64,000 bases of DNA from JABMQB01 sp963678235 (GTDB taxonomy: Bacteria; Bacteroidota; Bacteroidia; Bacteroidales; Prolixibacteraceae): NCBI GenBank assembly GCA_963678235.1, contig OY782766.1, positions 2,170,001 through 2,234,000 of the forward strand, given 5' to 3'. The first letter of the stretch is position 1; each line of letters starts with the position of its first letter. The notes beneath the pieces are model-generated. The model ran no database searches and had not been told where the DNA came from. It worked only from the letters and a program-made list of their open reading frames with translations. The position numbers were made by a program, and so were the translations under genes. Shown here piece after piece: positions 1 to 9,384 of this stretch.

Positions 1-1224
1 AACCTTGTTTTAACACAAGAACATCTTCTTGAAAAACTTCAATTGCCAAATACGATTAAAACGATTTGCATCGATGAAGAAAGTTTGAATTCAACTGAAA
101 ATGAACCTTTTTTCGAAGCAAAAAAGAATAAAATCGATGATTTGGCTTATATTATTTATACTTCAGGATCGACGGGCAATCCTAAAGGAGTAATGATCAG
201 CCACAAAGGTGCCTACAATACTATATACGACATTAATCAACGATTTAATGTGAATGAGAATGACCGGTTGCTGGCGCTTTCCGATTTAAGTTTTGATTTG
301 TCGGTTTACGATATTTTTGGGCCATTGTTTGCCGGAGCGGCAGTGGTAATTCCGCGAAACAGCAGCAAAATGTTCCCAATGCATTGGTGCAATTTAATTG
401 AAGAACACAATATCAGTATTTGGAATTCGGTGCCTGCATTTATGACCTTACTGAATGAATTTCAAATCCAATGCAAATCTGACCTGAATTTGCGATTAAT
501 ACTTCTAAGTGGCGACTGGATACCTTTAAAGCTTGTTCCTGAATTGAAATCAAATTTTCCGAATGCGCAACTGATAAGCCTTGGCGGTGCCACTGAAGCG
601 TCCATTTGGTCAATTATTTACCCTATTGATGAAATTGATCCGGAATGGCGAAGTATTCCCTACGGCAAACCTTTAAACAACCAAAGATTTTACGTATTAA
701 ACGACCAGCTTGAACCTTGCCCTGATATGGTCACCGGAAATTTATACATTGGAGGAACAGGAGTTGCCTTGGGTTATATGAACAACGAAGAGTTAAGCCG
801 TTCGGCATTTATTATACACCCTAAAACAGGGGAATACATATATAAAACCGGAGACCTTGGCAGATTTATGTACGATGGGAATATTGAATTTTTAGGAAGG
901 GAAGATTTTCAAGTTAAAATCTCAGGCTACCGTATTGAGCTGGAAGAGATTGAATTGGCACTAACCAAACATCCAAACATAAAAGAAGCTATTGTAAATG
1001 CGTGTGGTTCCAACATGGAAATAAAAAGACTGATAGCCTTTATTGTAAAAGAAAAGAATTCAGAAAAATTAACCCGATTTGAATTGAAAAACTTTCTAAA
1101 AAAGAAGCTTCCGGGCTACATGATTCCGAACCAAATAAGGTATTTGGATGAATTCCCACTAACAAGCAATGGGAAAGTGGATAGAAAAAAGCTGTTGGAA
1201 TGTGAGTGCCAGAACAATATATAA
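1..1224 (+). CDS. Amino-acid adenylation-domain protein, 3' part (5' end outside window)
   Basis: The reading frame is open from the first base, so the gene starts upstream of the window; a TTG at 43 is inside the domain and unlikely to be the start. About 407 residues are visible. They carry the adenylate-forming core motifs in order: A3 (TSGSTGNPKG, near nt 160), A5 (GGATEAS), A7 (YKTGDLGR), A8 (SGYRIELEEIE) and A10 (NGKVDRKKL, with the catalytic lysine). By family knowledge such domains activate an amino or aryl acid as an acyl-AMP for thioesterification. The protein stops about ten residues after A10, so no C-terminal carrier, thioesterase or condensation domain follows. It is either a stand-alone adenylation enzyme or the last domain of a longer synthetase. 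The substrate cannot be read with confidence, and no biosynthetic partner lies downstream. Confidence 0.85.
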   Translation, partial: NLVLTQEHLLEKLQLPNTIKTICIDEESLNSTENEPFFEAKKNKIDDLAYIIYTSGSTGNPKGVMISHKGAYNTIYDINQRFNVNENDRLLALSDLSFDLSVYDIFGPLFAGAAVVIPRNSSKMFPMHWCNLIEEHNISIWNSVPAFMTLLNEFQIQCKSDLNLRLILLSGDWIPLKLVPELKSNFPNAQLISLGGATEASIWSIIYPIDEIDPEWRSIPYGKPLNNQRFYVLNDQLEPCPDMVTGNLYIGGTGVALGYMNNEELSRSAFIIHPKTGEYIYKTGDLGRFMYDGNIEFLGREDFQVKISGYRIELEEIELALTKHPNIKEAIVNACGSNMEIKRLIAFIVKEKNSEKLTRFELKNFLKKKLPGYMIPNQIRYLDEFPLTSNGKVDRKKLLECECQNNI

Positions 1225-1274
1225 ATTCTATAATCTTTAAAATTCAAAACCATTTAATACTTAAAATCAATACA

Positions 1275-1328
1275 ATGAACAAAAAGTTAAACATTTGTCA
1301 AAGTTGTGGGATGCCCTTCAATAAGTAA
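1275..1328 (+). pseudogene. Fragment of a zinc-ribbon protein
   Basis: Seventeen codons (MNKKLNICQSCGMPFNK) then TAA. The CQSCGMP string matches the first zinc knuckle of small Bacteroidota zinc-ribbon proteins (Zn_ribbon_2 type), which normally run 80 residues or more with a second Cys pair. The rest is missing, so this looks like a truncated start of such a gene. The assignment rests on one short motif. Confidence 0.4.
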
Positions 1329-1528
1329 ACAAACAATCAATAGAGCATTTACTATCGTTGGCATTTGTATTTGATCCAATACTCAAAAAAGGAGTCATTA
1401 TCCTGTCAAATATTTCAATCGGACATTGGAAAAGCGATCAAATTGATGAACTTTGTTTTAAGTTAATGAATGAATTAAGAACCCAACAATGCAAAATAAA
1501 ATACGAACAAATAAAAATGAGATATTAA
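1325..1528 (+). pseudogene. C-terminal remnant, possibly of a beta-lactamase-family serine hydrolase
   Basis: An open stretch without a start codon. It reads FDPILKKGVIILSN and, further on, IDELCFKLMNEL. This resembles the closing part of AmpC-like serine hydrolases, which have a FDP..K.GVVVLSN strand followed by an ID..GF.LL helix. The catalytic SxxK and YxN regions are absent. The fragment directly follows the zinc-ribbon fragment and runs into the start of the next gene in another frame, as expected of deletion scar material. The family match is by eye from about 40 residues. Confidence 0.35.
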
Positions 1529-2346
1529 TTGTAAAAGCTTCAGGAGAAAAGGAACTATTCTCGCTTGCAAAATTAAAACGTTCATTGACAAACGCAGGTG
1601 CCAAAGAAGAGACAATTGATCGGATTGCTAATGATATTGAAAACTGGATTTACGAAGGGATATCCACTAAAGAGATTTACCACCAGGCATTTTCGCTATT
1701 GCAGGAATACAAGACCCCATCGGCATTAAGGTATAAACTTAAACAAGCTATTTACGAACTTGGCCCTACGGGTTATCCATTTGAGTCGCTAATTGGGCAA
1801 TTGTTTGAGCGGCAAGGTTACCAAACAGAGGTAGGTGTTGTTGTTGACGGGCGTTGCGTTACCCACGAAATGGACGTTATTGCCACCAAAGATAATGAAC
1901 AACATCTGGTTGAATGCAAATACCATAAAGACCAGGGTAAACAGGTTAGTATTCAGGTTCCATTATATGTCAGGTCACGCGTTGATGATATCGTTTTGCA
2001 CAGAAAGAAATTTCCTAAATATTCGAATTTTAATTTCACCGGATGGGTCGTTACCAATACACGTTTCTCAAGCGATTCTATCCAATATGGCGAGTGCTGT
2101 GGGTTAAAACTCATGGCTTGGGATTACCCAAGTGGAGATGGCCTAAAAGATCTTTTAGAAAAACTTAAAATTTATCCAATAACCATCCTTCATACCATAT
2201 CGACAGAAGAAAAACAAAAACTTTTGGACAATGGCATTGTTACCTGCGCCCAGTTAAAAGAGAATAAGAGCTTATTTGAATCCATTGGTTTTAACGCAAA
2301 AAAACATACTGCTTTATTAAAGGAGTTTGAGAGCTTGAATTATTAA
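1489..2346 (+). CDS. ATP-cone plus Mrr-type restriction endonuclease-fold protein
   Basis: 285 residues. Residues about 11-95 form an ATP-cone, the nucleotide-sensing domain of NrdR and ribonucleotide reductases (ends in a TPSALRYKLKQAIYELGPTG-like segment). Residues about 96-215 form a Mrr/PD-(D/E)xK nuclease domain: an FE-x-LIGQLFERQGY helix, then D129 in HEMDV and the E142-C-K144 pair in VECKYH. These are the expected metal-binding and catalytic positions. The tail (about 230-285) is helical with a helix-hairpin-helix feel. It probably cleaves DNA or nucleic acid under control of a bound adenine nucleotide; the target is unknown. No methyltransferase or other restriction gene is adjacent. 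The fusion recurs in Bacteroidota as a single gene, so type IV restriction or repair are both possible. Confidence 0.75.
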   Translation: MQNKIRTNKNEILIVKASGEKELFSLAKLKRSLTNAGAKEETIDRIANDIENWIYEGISTKEIYHQAFSLLQEYKTPSALRYKLKQAIYELGPTGYPFESLIGQLFERQGYQTEVGVVVDGRCVTHEMDVIATKDNEQHLVECKYHKDQGKQVSIQVPLYVRSRVDDIVLHRKKFPKYSNFNFTGWVVTNTRFSSDSIQYGECCGLKLMAWDYPSGDGLKDLLEKLKIYPITILHTISTEEKQKLLDNGIVTCAQLKENKSLFESIGFNAKKHTALLKEFESLNY

Positions 2347-2402
2347 GAATTGATCCATCTTCTTTCACCAATCTAAGCACATTTATATTTTAAAATCAAA
2401 TT

Positions 2403-3437
2403 ATGGATTATAAGCATCACAGTTGGATAGATACTTTAAGGGTTTTGGCAACCATAGGTGTTATTATATTACATGTATCTTCATTCCAACTTATGGAGTA
2501 CAATGCTACATCTTTAAATTTATGGTGGATTGGAAATATATTTAACGGCACCTTTAGGTTTAGCATGCCCATTTTTTTTATGATCTCTGGTGCTTTGTTA
2601 TTATCAAAAGATTATACTTTACAACAATTTTTAAAAAAACGATTCATTCGAATTATACCTCCTTTTCTATTTTGGAGTTCCATCTACATTTTATATACGA
2701 TTTCCATAAAAATCTATCATGGGGAGTCACTACACTTGGTAGATATATCGAAAATAATTTTACGGAAATTATTATTTGGTGCTCAATATCACTTATGGTT
2801 CATCTATATTCTAATTGGATGTTACTTATTTATTCCAATAGTGAGAAAATGGATTAAAACAGCTAATCAAAAAGAAATTTTATTTTTCCTATCCATTTGG
2901 ATATTCACCATTGTATTCAACTATAATGTTTTTTCTGGCTATAAGCCTGCCATCGATTTAAGGTATTTTTCCGGGGCTTTTGGATATCTTATATTGGGTT
3001 ATTTTCTATCGATAAATAAAAATCTTTTATTAAACAAAAGATGGGTCGCCTTATCCTTCGTATTTGTTGGAAGTCTCATTACAATTCTTGGAACTTATTT
3101 TACTTCATCCCATTCGCAAACTTTCGTGGACAGTTTTTATGTTTATCTAACTCCGCATATCATGCTTTATTCTATTGGCGTATTTCTATTAATTAAAAAC
3201 ATTAGGATAAAAAACATGTTTGTTTTAAATGCAATTCATTTTATTAGTAAACATAGTTTTGGAATATATCTTATTCATGTTTTAATATTAAAATTATTGA
3301 CCGTTGTGGGCATACATGGAAAAATTACTCACCCAATTGTAAGTATTCCTTTGGTAACTATCGTTTGCTTGATTCTAGCAATGTTAATTATTAGCACCAT
3401 GAAGAAAATTAAAATTGGACGATATATTGCTGGATAA
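2403..3437 (+). CDS. Acyltransferase family 3 membrane protein
   Basis: 344 residues, almost entirely hydrophobic, with about ten predicted membrane spans. It opens with the acyltransferase-3 (OafA/WecH-like) pattern WIDTLRVLATIGVIILHVS, containing the conserved Arg and the putative catalytic His, followed by FFMISGALLL and a KKRFIRIIPPFLFW segment. Family members O-acylate surface polysaccharide or other envelope glycans from a cytoplasmic acyl donor. The gene is visibly more AT-rich than genes further downstream and stands between decayed genes, which suggests acquisition by transfer (inference). No glycan-synthesis cluster accompanies it here, so the acceptor is unknown. Confidence 0.8.
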   Translation: MDYKHHSWIDTLRVLATIGVIILHVSSFQLMEYNATSLNLWWIGNIFNGTFRFSMPIFFMISGALLLSKDYTLQQFLKKRFIRIIPPFLFWSSIYILYTISIKIYHGESLHLVDISKIILRKLLFGAQYHLWFIYILIGCYLFIPIVRKWIKTANQKEILFFLSIWIFTIVFNYNVFSGYKPAIDLRYFSGAFGYLILGYFLSINKNLLLNKRWVALSFVFVGSLITILGTYFTSSHSQTFVDSFYVYLTPHIMLYSIGVFLLIKNIRIKNMFVLNAIHFISKHSFGIYLIHVLILKLLTVVGIHGKITHPIVSIPLVTIVCLILAMLIISTMKKIKIGRYIAG

Positions 3438-3515
3438 AATATCCTGCTTAAAACATAAAAACAAACCTATTCATCTTTATACTTTTTTTGATACGTTTTC
3501 AGATTGCTAGGCGCA

Positions 3516-3815
3516 AATAAATTCTACAATAAACTTTCTGATGAAACCATAGATTTTACTTTTAAACATATAAAATACGACCCCTCCGGTTTTTAAAGGT
3601 AAAGTATTCTAATGAAGATATCCGAGAAGGGAAAGGTGTTTGCATTGATGTCGTTATTTGAACACATCGAAAACTTGGTGTTAACTTACAAAAAGGAAGT
3701 TGTACATGATCCCAATTTTCCCATCCAATAGCTGAATTTTGGTTTAGATTTTTATTCAATCATTGCAACCACTGATATTTTTCCCTGTCAATAGTGTGTA
3801 CCCAATAAAGAAAGC
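3516..3815 (+). pseudogene. Decayed DUF1287 paralogue
   Basis: Three frames together reproduce the DUF1287 protein encoded intact at 12094. One frame gives KLSDETIDFTFKHIKYDPS, matching LSDAAVELTKQNVEYDPS. After a frameshift near 3595 the next gives EDIREGKGVCIDVVI, a stop where the intact copy has Arg, then THRKLGVNLQK. This matches GDVPPGKGVCTDVVI and RAYRKIGIDLQK. A third frame gives KKEVVHD and, further on, a weak VPN match. At least one frameshift and several stops make it non-functional. It fills most of the 429-bp gap between the acyltransferase and the DUF5686 gene. Confidence 0.8.
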
Positions 3816-3866
3816 CAAAACTCATCTGGGGTGAATACATGAATAATTGAACAACTTAAAACTAAA

Positions 3867-6383
3867 ATGCAGGTCTCCAAAAATCATAACATCAGTAAAA
3901 GGTGTGCGCCATTTTTCATCTTCGGATATTTCCTACTAGCCTTCCTGGGAATCAATGCCACTCCAATCAAGGGTGTTGTTTTAGATTCGGATTCGAAGGA
4001 ACCATTACCTTACGTAAACATATGGATTAAGGGCACAACCACTGGTAGCATTACCAATATAAACGGTGAATTTAGTATTGATCAGGAGTTTTCTTCCGAT
4101 GATATTATTGTATTTAGTTTTTTGGGATACAAGGATTATGAAACCAACAATGTTTCTATTTCGGGCAAAGATATTTGCACCATTTACCTCACTAAAGAAA
4201 ACATCAGTATTGCTGAAGTGAATGTAAAACCGGATAATTCCTATGCGCTATCTATTATCAAAAAAGTCGTTCAAAACCGGAAGCGAAATAATCCGGATAA
4301 TTTTGAAGAAATAGAGTACAAGCAGTACATGCGGAAATCTATTTTCTTATCCAATTTGAAAAATGACATAGCAAAGAAAAAAGCTTTTCATGATGTAAGT
4401 GAAGCATTCATCGTACAATCAGACTCAACCGTTGCGATGCCTATCTTCTTTTCTGAAGATTATTTGGCTCATTCCTTATCAACTGATAAAAACACAAGCG
4501 AAGCAATCCTTACAAAATCGGAATGCGTAATGCCACAATTGCAAAGCATCATTGACATGATTGTTTCTAAAAAAATATCAACAGACATCAATTTTTACAA
4601 CAACCAAATCAATATAATGTCGAGAGGTTTTCCCAGTCCAATATCCTGGAATAACCAACTTTATTACAACACCTATCTAACGGATAGCGTGCACCGTGAC
4701 GGGATGAAACTTTTAAGATTCGACTACTACCCAAAAAGCTACCGCAGCACATCATTTAAAGGATATTTCTGGATAGATAGTGAAACTTTTGCTCTGACCG
4801 AAATCCATGCAATACTTCCGACCACAGCCAACGTGAATTTTGTAAACGGTTTCGAAGCACATGTTTATTACCAGGCAATTGCAGGCAAAAAATGGTTTTA
4901 TAAAGCACAAAAAATAAATTCGAAACTAGCCCTTTCTAAATCAGATGAAGAGGAAGGCAAGAAACGCTTTAACATTTCGGTGCAGAATATTCTAGATTAC
5001 CATGACATTCAAATTCCAACCAATGAATTAGAGAAACAAACATTTTCAAAAATTGAAAAGAAACAGTCGATTGAAGAACAATTAAACTCCATCCCAAAGA
5101 CTCCGTATGACTCATTGGAATCTGCTGCTTTCTATGGAATAAAAAAACTCAAACAAAACAAAACCATAAAACATATTGCCCGTTTTTCGGACATGACCCT
5201 TAACGGATACTACAATTTAAATAAATTGGATTTAGGACCTTACATGGATATTTACAGGAAAAATGCCATTGAAGGGGATCGTTTCACACTCCCTATTCGA
5301 ACAGGCGAAAAGATGTTTAAGAATTTTTCACTTGGTGGATATATTGGCTATGGTTTTAAAAGCGAGGAATTTAAATATGGTGCCAAAATAAATTATCAAC
5401 TACCATTAGAACGTCGCACTATTTTAACTCTGAAGTATGACGATGATTATTATGCTTTAACCAATGATAAGTTTATAGAATTTATACGGGAGAACCCTTA
5501 CGAGGCTGGAAGTGGAAATGTAACCTCCTCGATTACCACCCGTGTGCCCAATCCATATATGCTTAATCAACAAAAGTTTAGTATTTCCATTGAGCACCAA
5601 TTGGCTAAAAATATTGGAATTACCATCAAACCATTTTACCATCGAAATTTTAGTAACAAGAATGTCTTGTTCACTCAAAACGGGTATGCATCAAAGTCAT
5701 TTAACAATTATGGTGTAATGGCAAATGTTCGATTCTCTTTCGGGCAAGCTTTCGATGAGGGTTATTTCTATCGGGTATACTACGGGAACCAAAAACCGGT
5801 GATTCACCTATCAGCAATAGTGGCAAAAGCCTCCTTTACCAACGAATTGGGTGCAGTAACCAAACCCTATTATAATATAAATGCAACAATGAAAAACCGT
5901 GTTAATTTTGGACCTGCTTACATGCGAATGTTACTAAATGTGGGTTATATTGGAGGTGACGTACCTTACCCTTTACTCCATTTATCGCGCGGTACGCAAG
6001 ACCTGGGATTTGCTCGTTATCATTATAATTTATTATACAACAGCTCATTTATTGCCGATTTATATAGCAATGCTCATTTAAGTTTAAATGGCGGAGGAAT
6101 CTTTTTTGGAAAATTACCGGGGATTAAAAAACTCAGCCTACGCGAAACCGTGTCCTTTAAAAGTTACTGGGGAAAACTAAACGGAAATCATGCTTCTGTC
6201 ATGGATATCCCTGATTATTTACAGAAACCCTTTTCAACTCCTTACATGGAGCTTGGACTCGGAGTCTCAAATATGTTCAGAGTGCTTCGTGTTGAATACA
6301 CCCGAAGACTAAACAATGATAAGCTATACGACCAATTTTCATCAAAACACGGGGTGCGTTTAAGGCTCGAAGTTAGTTTCTAA
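3867..6383 (+). CDS. DUF5686 family outer-membrane protein with carboxypeptidase-like regulatory domain
   Basis: 838 residues. An N-terminal signal/anchor (residues about 14-32) precedes a CarboxypepD_reg-like beta domain at about 33-110 (IKGVVLDSDSKEPLPYVNI ... GTTTGSITNINGEF). The remainder matches the DUF5686 family: a mid-region with YKQYMRKSIF, then many alternating strands (GGYIGYGFKSEEFKYGAKI, YNINATMKNRVNFG), ending in an aromatic LRLEVSF typical of outer-membrane barrels. It very likely sits in the outer membrane; molecular function is not established for the family. It ends 10 bp before the LTA-synthase-like gene on the same strand and probably heads the sphingolipid transcription unit. 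Length is typical for the family. Confidence 0.8.
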   Translation: MQVSKNHNISKRCAPFFIFGYFLLAFLGINATPIKGVVLDSDSKEPLPYVNIWIKGTTTGSITNINGEFSIDQEFSSDDIIVFSFLGYKDYETNNVSISGKDICTIYLTKENISIAEVNVKPDNSYALSIIKKVVQNRKRNNPDNFEEIEYKQYMRKSIFLSNLKNDIAKKKAFHDVSEAFIVQSDSTVAMPIFFSEDYLAHSLSTDKNTSEAILTKSECVMPQLQSIIDMIVSKKISTDINFYNNQINIMSRGFPSPISWNNQLYYNTYLTDSVHRDGMKLLRFDYYPKSYRSTSFKGYFWIDSETFALTEIHAILPTTANVNFVNGFEAHVYYQAIAGKKWFYKAQKINSKLALSKSDEEEGKKRFNISVQNILDYHDIQIPTNELEKQTFSKIEKKQSIEEQLNSIPKTPYDSLESAAFYGIKKLKQNKTIKHIARFSDMTLNGYYNLNKLDLGPYMDIYRKNAIEGDRFTLPIRTGEKMFKNFSLGGYIGYGFKSEEFKYGAKINYQLPLERRTILTLKYDDDYYALTNDKFIEFIRENPYEAGSGNVTSSITTRVPNPYMLNQQKFSISIEHQLAKNIGITIKPFYHRNFSNKNVLFTQNGYASKSFNNYGVMANVRFSFGQAFDEGYFYRVYYGNQKPVIHLSAIVAKASFTNELGAVTKPYYNINATMKNRVNFGPAYMRMLLNVGYIGGDVPYPLLHLSRGTQDLGFARYHYNLLYNSSFIADLYSNAHLSLNGGGIFFGKLPGIKKLSLRETVSFKSYWGKLNGNHASVMDIPDYLQKPFSTPYMELGLGVSNMFRVLRVEYTRRLNNDKLYDQFSSKHGVRLRLEVSF

Positions 6384-6393
6384 ACTATTTTTT

Positions 6394-8142
6394 ATGCGAA
6401 CATTAAACACATTATTACAATTTCTTCTGCGCATTTTAGTTGTGCTAATTGTTTTTCAGATTTGCCGTTTACTTTTTATCTCACTAAACAAAAGTTTCTA
6501 TCCGGACAATGATCTTTGGGATATCATGCATCTACTAAGAGGCGGATTAAAGTACGATCTTGCTGCATGCTTTATTATTAACATTCCCTATCTGTTTTTA
6601 ATGTTCCTTCCGTTGAGAAACATTGCTGAAAAAATAACAAAAGAAATTGCCAAAATCTTATTTGTACTGATTAATCTGACAGCCATTTCCCTGAATATTA
6701 TCGACATCTTTTATTTCCCATACACACTGGATCGGTTGAGCATAAATTTCTTACAATACCTGGAAACGCAAAAAAACATGGGCATTTTACTTTGGCGATT
6801 TTTAATTGACTATTGGTATGCTCTTTTTGTGTTTGCTGCATTTATTTTTCTAATTGTTTGTGGTTATAATTGTATCGGAAAAGTAAAACTCCCCATCAAA
6901 ACTCCATTTAAAAGAGGAACAATCTTACTCATTTATTCTGTAGCAGTTTATCTTTTGATGGCAGCAGCTACGGCAAGTTGGATTCCTGTAAAGCTTCTTA
7001 AAACAGATGATTCCTGGGCACATGCCAAAAACCCATTGGAAGTTGTAGCGGTAACAAATACGCCTTTTAATATTATTCAATCCATATTTTTTGAGCCCGA
7101 AATTGTTCAACCAAAACAATTAAAAGAAAAGTATTATCAACCAACATTGACGGTTGATTTCAAAAAGAAGAATGTTGTTGTTTTTATTCTGGAAAGTTTC
7201 ACAAAAGAAGCTTCCGGTTTCTTAAACTCTGATTTGGAGAATGGTACTTACAAAGGTTACATCCCTTTTCTTGATTCATTAATGCAGCAGAGTTACTACT
7301 TCACCAATGCTTATGCCAATGGAAGAAGGAGTATCGATGCTGTTCCTGCAATATTGGCATCTGTTCCTGCTATCCAGTCTGGTAATAAAAACAGTATGAT
7401 AAGTATTGCTTCATTGCTAAAGGAAGTGGGATATAAAACACAGTTCTTCCATGGAGCTCATAACGGTTCAATGGATTTTGACCAATTCTGTAAAAGCTCT
7501 GGAATTGATGAATATTATGGGCTAACCGAGTTTAATAATATAAATGAATTTGATGGTACCTGGGGAATTTGGGATGAACCCTTTCTTCAATTTATGCTTG
7601 AAAAGCAATCTGAAACGCCAGAACCCTTTTGTTCAACCGTATTTACTTTATCCTCTCACAACCCCTACGTATTGCCTGAAAAATATGAAGGGAAATTTAA
7701 CGAAGGTATTGACCCAATTTGTAAATGTATTTCTTATGCTGATTATTCTATTCGTAACTATTTTAGAGTGGCTTCTACGAAGTCGTGGTTCAACAACACG
7801 ATCTTCGTTTTCACAGCCGACCATGCCATTATTCCATGGCACAAAGAGTATTCCTCCCCAGAGCAAGCTTTTGCCATTCCTCTTTTCTTTTATACCCCAG
7901 GGGAAGAGTTAAGGGGCGAAAGTGCGCGAATCGCACAACACATTGATATTTTACCAAGCATACTCGCCTACCTTAATTATCCTAGCCCATTTAAGGCACT
8001 TGGGAATAATTTATTGGATAAAGAATCTCAAGAATGGGCAATTAACGCCATAGGAAATATCCCTCAACTTATTGAAAAAGATAACATGGTAACATGGTAT
8101 AGACCAAATGGGACGATTATGAATAATCCAAAGTCAAACTAA
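6394..8142 (+). CDS. LTA synthase-like sulfatase-fold membrane phosphotransferase
   Basis: 582 residues. Five membrane spans occupy about the first 200 residues, followed by a periplasmic sulfatase/alkaline-phosphatase-fold domain. Landmarks are NVVVFILESF (metal-binding Glu), ANGRRSIDAVPAILAS (the Ser should be the nucleophile that replaces the LtaS Thr), and FTADHAI near the end (Asp-His metal ligands). Family members move phosphoglycerol or phosphoethanolamine from phospholipid to an acceptor outside the inner membrane. It lies 31 bp upstream of serine palmitoyltransferase on the same strand. Inference: it may add the polar phosphate head group to ceramide, although a lipid A or glycan acceptor is also possible. 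Confidence 0.8.
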   Translation: MRTLNTLLQFLLRILVVLIVFQICRLLFISLNKSFYPDNDLWDIMHLLRGGLKYDLAACFIINIPYLFLMFLPLRNIAEKITKEIAKILFVLINLTAISLNIIDIFYFPYTLDRLSINFLQYLETQKNMGILLWRFLIDYWYALFVFAAFIFLIVCGYNCIGKVKLPIKTPFKRGTILLIYSVAVYLLMAAATASWIPVKLLKTDDSWAHAKNPLEVVAVTNTPFNIIQSIFFEPEIVQPKQLKEKYYQPTLTVDFKKKNVVVFILESFTKEASGFLNSDLENGTYKGYIPFLDSLMQQSYYFTNAYANGRRSIDAVPAILASVPAIQSGNKNSMISIASLLKEVGYKTQFFHGAHNGSMDFDQFCKSSGIDEYYGLTEFNNINEFDGTWGIWDEPFLQFMLEKQSETPEPFCSTVFTLSSHNPYVLPEKYEGKFNEGIDPICKCISYADYSIRNYFRVASTKSWFNNTIFVFTADHAIIPWHKEYSSPEQAFAIPLFFYTPGEELRGESARIAQHIDILPSILAYLNYPSPFKALGNNLLDKESQEWAINAIGNIPQLIEKDNMVTWYRPNGTIMNNPKSN

Positions 8143-8173
8143 AATATGTAATAACAGAAACTAAACAGAGAAC

Positions 8174-9376
8174 ATGGAAACACTAACAAAACAAAAAAGT
8201 ATTATTGAAAAAAATGGAGTGGTTGAACAAGCCCGAGCATTAAAAGCCAACGGCTTGTATCCATATTTTAATGCAGTGCAGTCAACGCAAGGAGCAACTG
8301 CGATAATTCAAAACAAACAAGTTATGATGTTTGGCTCCAATAATTACCTGGGTCTCACAGGTCATCCTAAAATTAAGGAAGCCGTAAAAGATGCTGTAGA
8401 CAAATATGGTACTTCGTGCACCGGGAGTCGTTTTATGAATGGAACCATTGACCTTCATCTTGAGCTCGAAAACGAATTGCAAGATTTTCTGGGAAAAGAA
8501 AGGGTAATCATATTCCCCACAGGATTTCAGGTTAATACTGGAGTTATTCCAGCTTTAACAGATAAAAACAGCCTTATTTTCATCGATGAACTAAACCATG
8601 CATCCATCATTGATGGCTGCCGAATGAGCCTTGCGCGAAGGGTAAAGTATCGGCACAACGACATGCTCGATTTAAAACGTAAAATAGAAGCACTCAGCGA
8701 CGGTCAATATACAACCCGATTAATTGTAACCGACGGGATTTTTTCCATGGACGGAGATATAGCCCATTTGGATAAAATCACAAAACTTGCCAGAGCAAAT
8801 GATGCCCAGGTTATGGTTGATTGTGCCCACGCAATTGGCGTTATTGGTGACCATGGAGCAGGAACAGCTTCGCATTTTAATATCACAAAAGACGTTGACC
8901 TCATTGGAGGAACCTTTAGTAAATCATTGGCATCGGTTGGTGGATTTGTTGCAGGTAGTGGAGAAATGATTGAATACCTGAGTCATGTTGCCCGTTCATA
9001 CATGTTTAGTGCCAGCCTTCCACCCTCGTCAACAGCGGCTGCATTAACTGCCATCAAAATTATTAGAAGTGACGATGAAATTCGTCTTCGCCTTTGGGAA
9101 AATGTTTGGTATGCCATCCGTTTAATGAAAGAAGCGAAATTAGACATTGGGAATGCCGAATCACCTATCATCCCCGTATATATTCGTAATTCGGGGCTGA
9201 CCTTTAAAATTGCCAAAGAATTACTCAAGAAAGGAATTTATGTAAATCCTGTAGTTGCTCCTGGTGTGAAAGAAATGGATTCCTTATTGCGGTTCTCTCT
9301 TACCTCCCTTCACACACGGGGACAAATTGAATTTGCCATTGAGCAAATTGGGAAAGTGGTTAACAAATACCTATAA
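8174..9376 (+). CDS. spt: Serine palmitoyltransferase (alpha-oxoamine synthase family)
   Basis: 400 residues, PLP-dependent fold type I. It condenses L-serine with a long-chain acyl-CoA (or acyl-ACP) to 3-ketosphinganine, the committed step of sphingolipid synthesis, in the cytoplasm. Visible motifs are YNYLGL-like NNYLGL near residue 60, GTSCTGSRFMNG, DELNHASIIDG (PLP-stacking His region), DGIFSMDG, and the Schiff-base lysine K250 in GGTFSKSLASVGG. Close relatives (KBL, BioF, HemA) share the fold. The N-terminal ARALKANGLYPYF extension and the adjacent ceramide-type genes favour the palmitoyltransferase assignment. It is followed 8 bp later by the GNAT-type gene, consistent with one operon. 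Confidence 0.9.
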   Translation: METLTKQKSIIEKNGVVEQARALKANGLYPYFNAVQSTQGATAIIQNKQVMMFGSNNYLGLTGHPKIKEAVKDAVDKYGTSCTGSRFMNGTIDLHLELENELQDFLGKERVIIFPTGFQVNTGVIPALTDKNSLIFIDELNHASIIDGCRMSLARRVKYRHNDMLDLKRKIEALSDGQYTTRLIVTDGIFSMDGDIAHLDKITKLARANDAQVMVDCAHAIGVIGDHGAGTASHFNITKDVDLIGGTFSKSLASVGGFVAGSGEMIEYLSHVARSYMFSASLPPSSTAAALTAIKIIRSDDEIRLRLWENVWYAIRLMKEAKLDIGNAESPIIPVYIRNSGLTFKIAKELLKKGIYVNPVVAPGVKEMDSLLRFSLTSLHTRGQIEFAIEQIGKVVNKYL

Positions 9377-9384
9377 ATACTGTC

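Noticed and set aside
1489..2346. NrdR-type transcriptional regulator because of the ATP-cone
   Set aside because: The N-terminal zinc ribbon of NrdR is missing and a Mrr nuclease domain follows instead.
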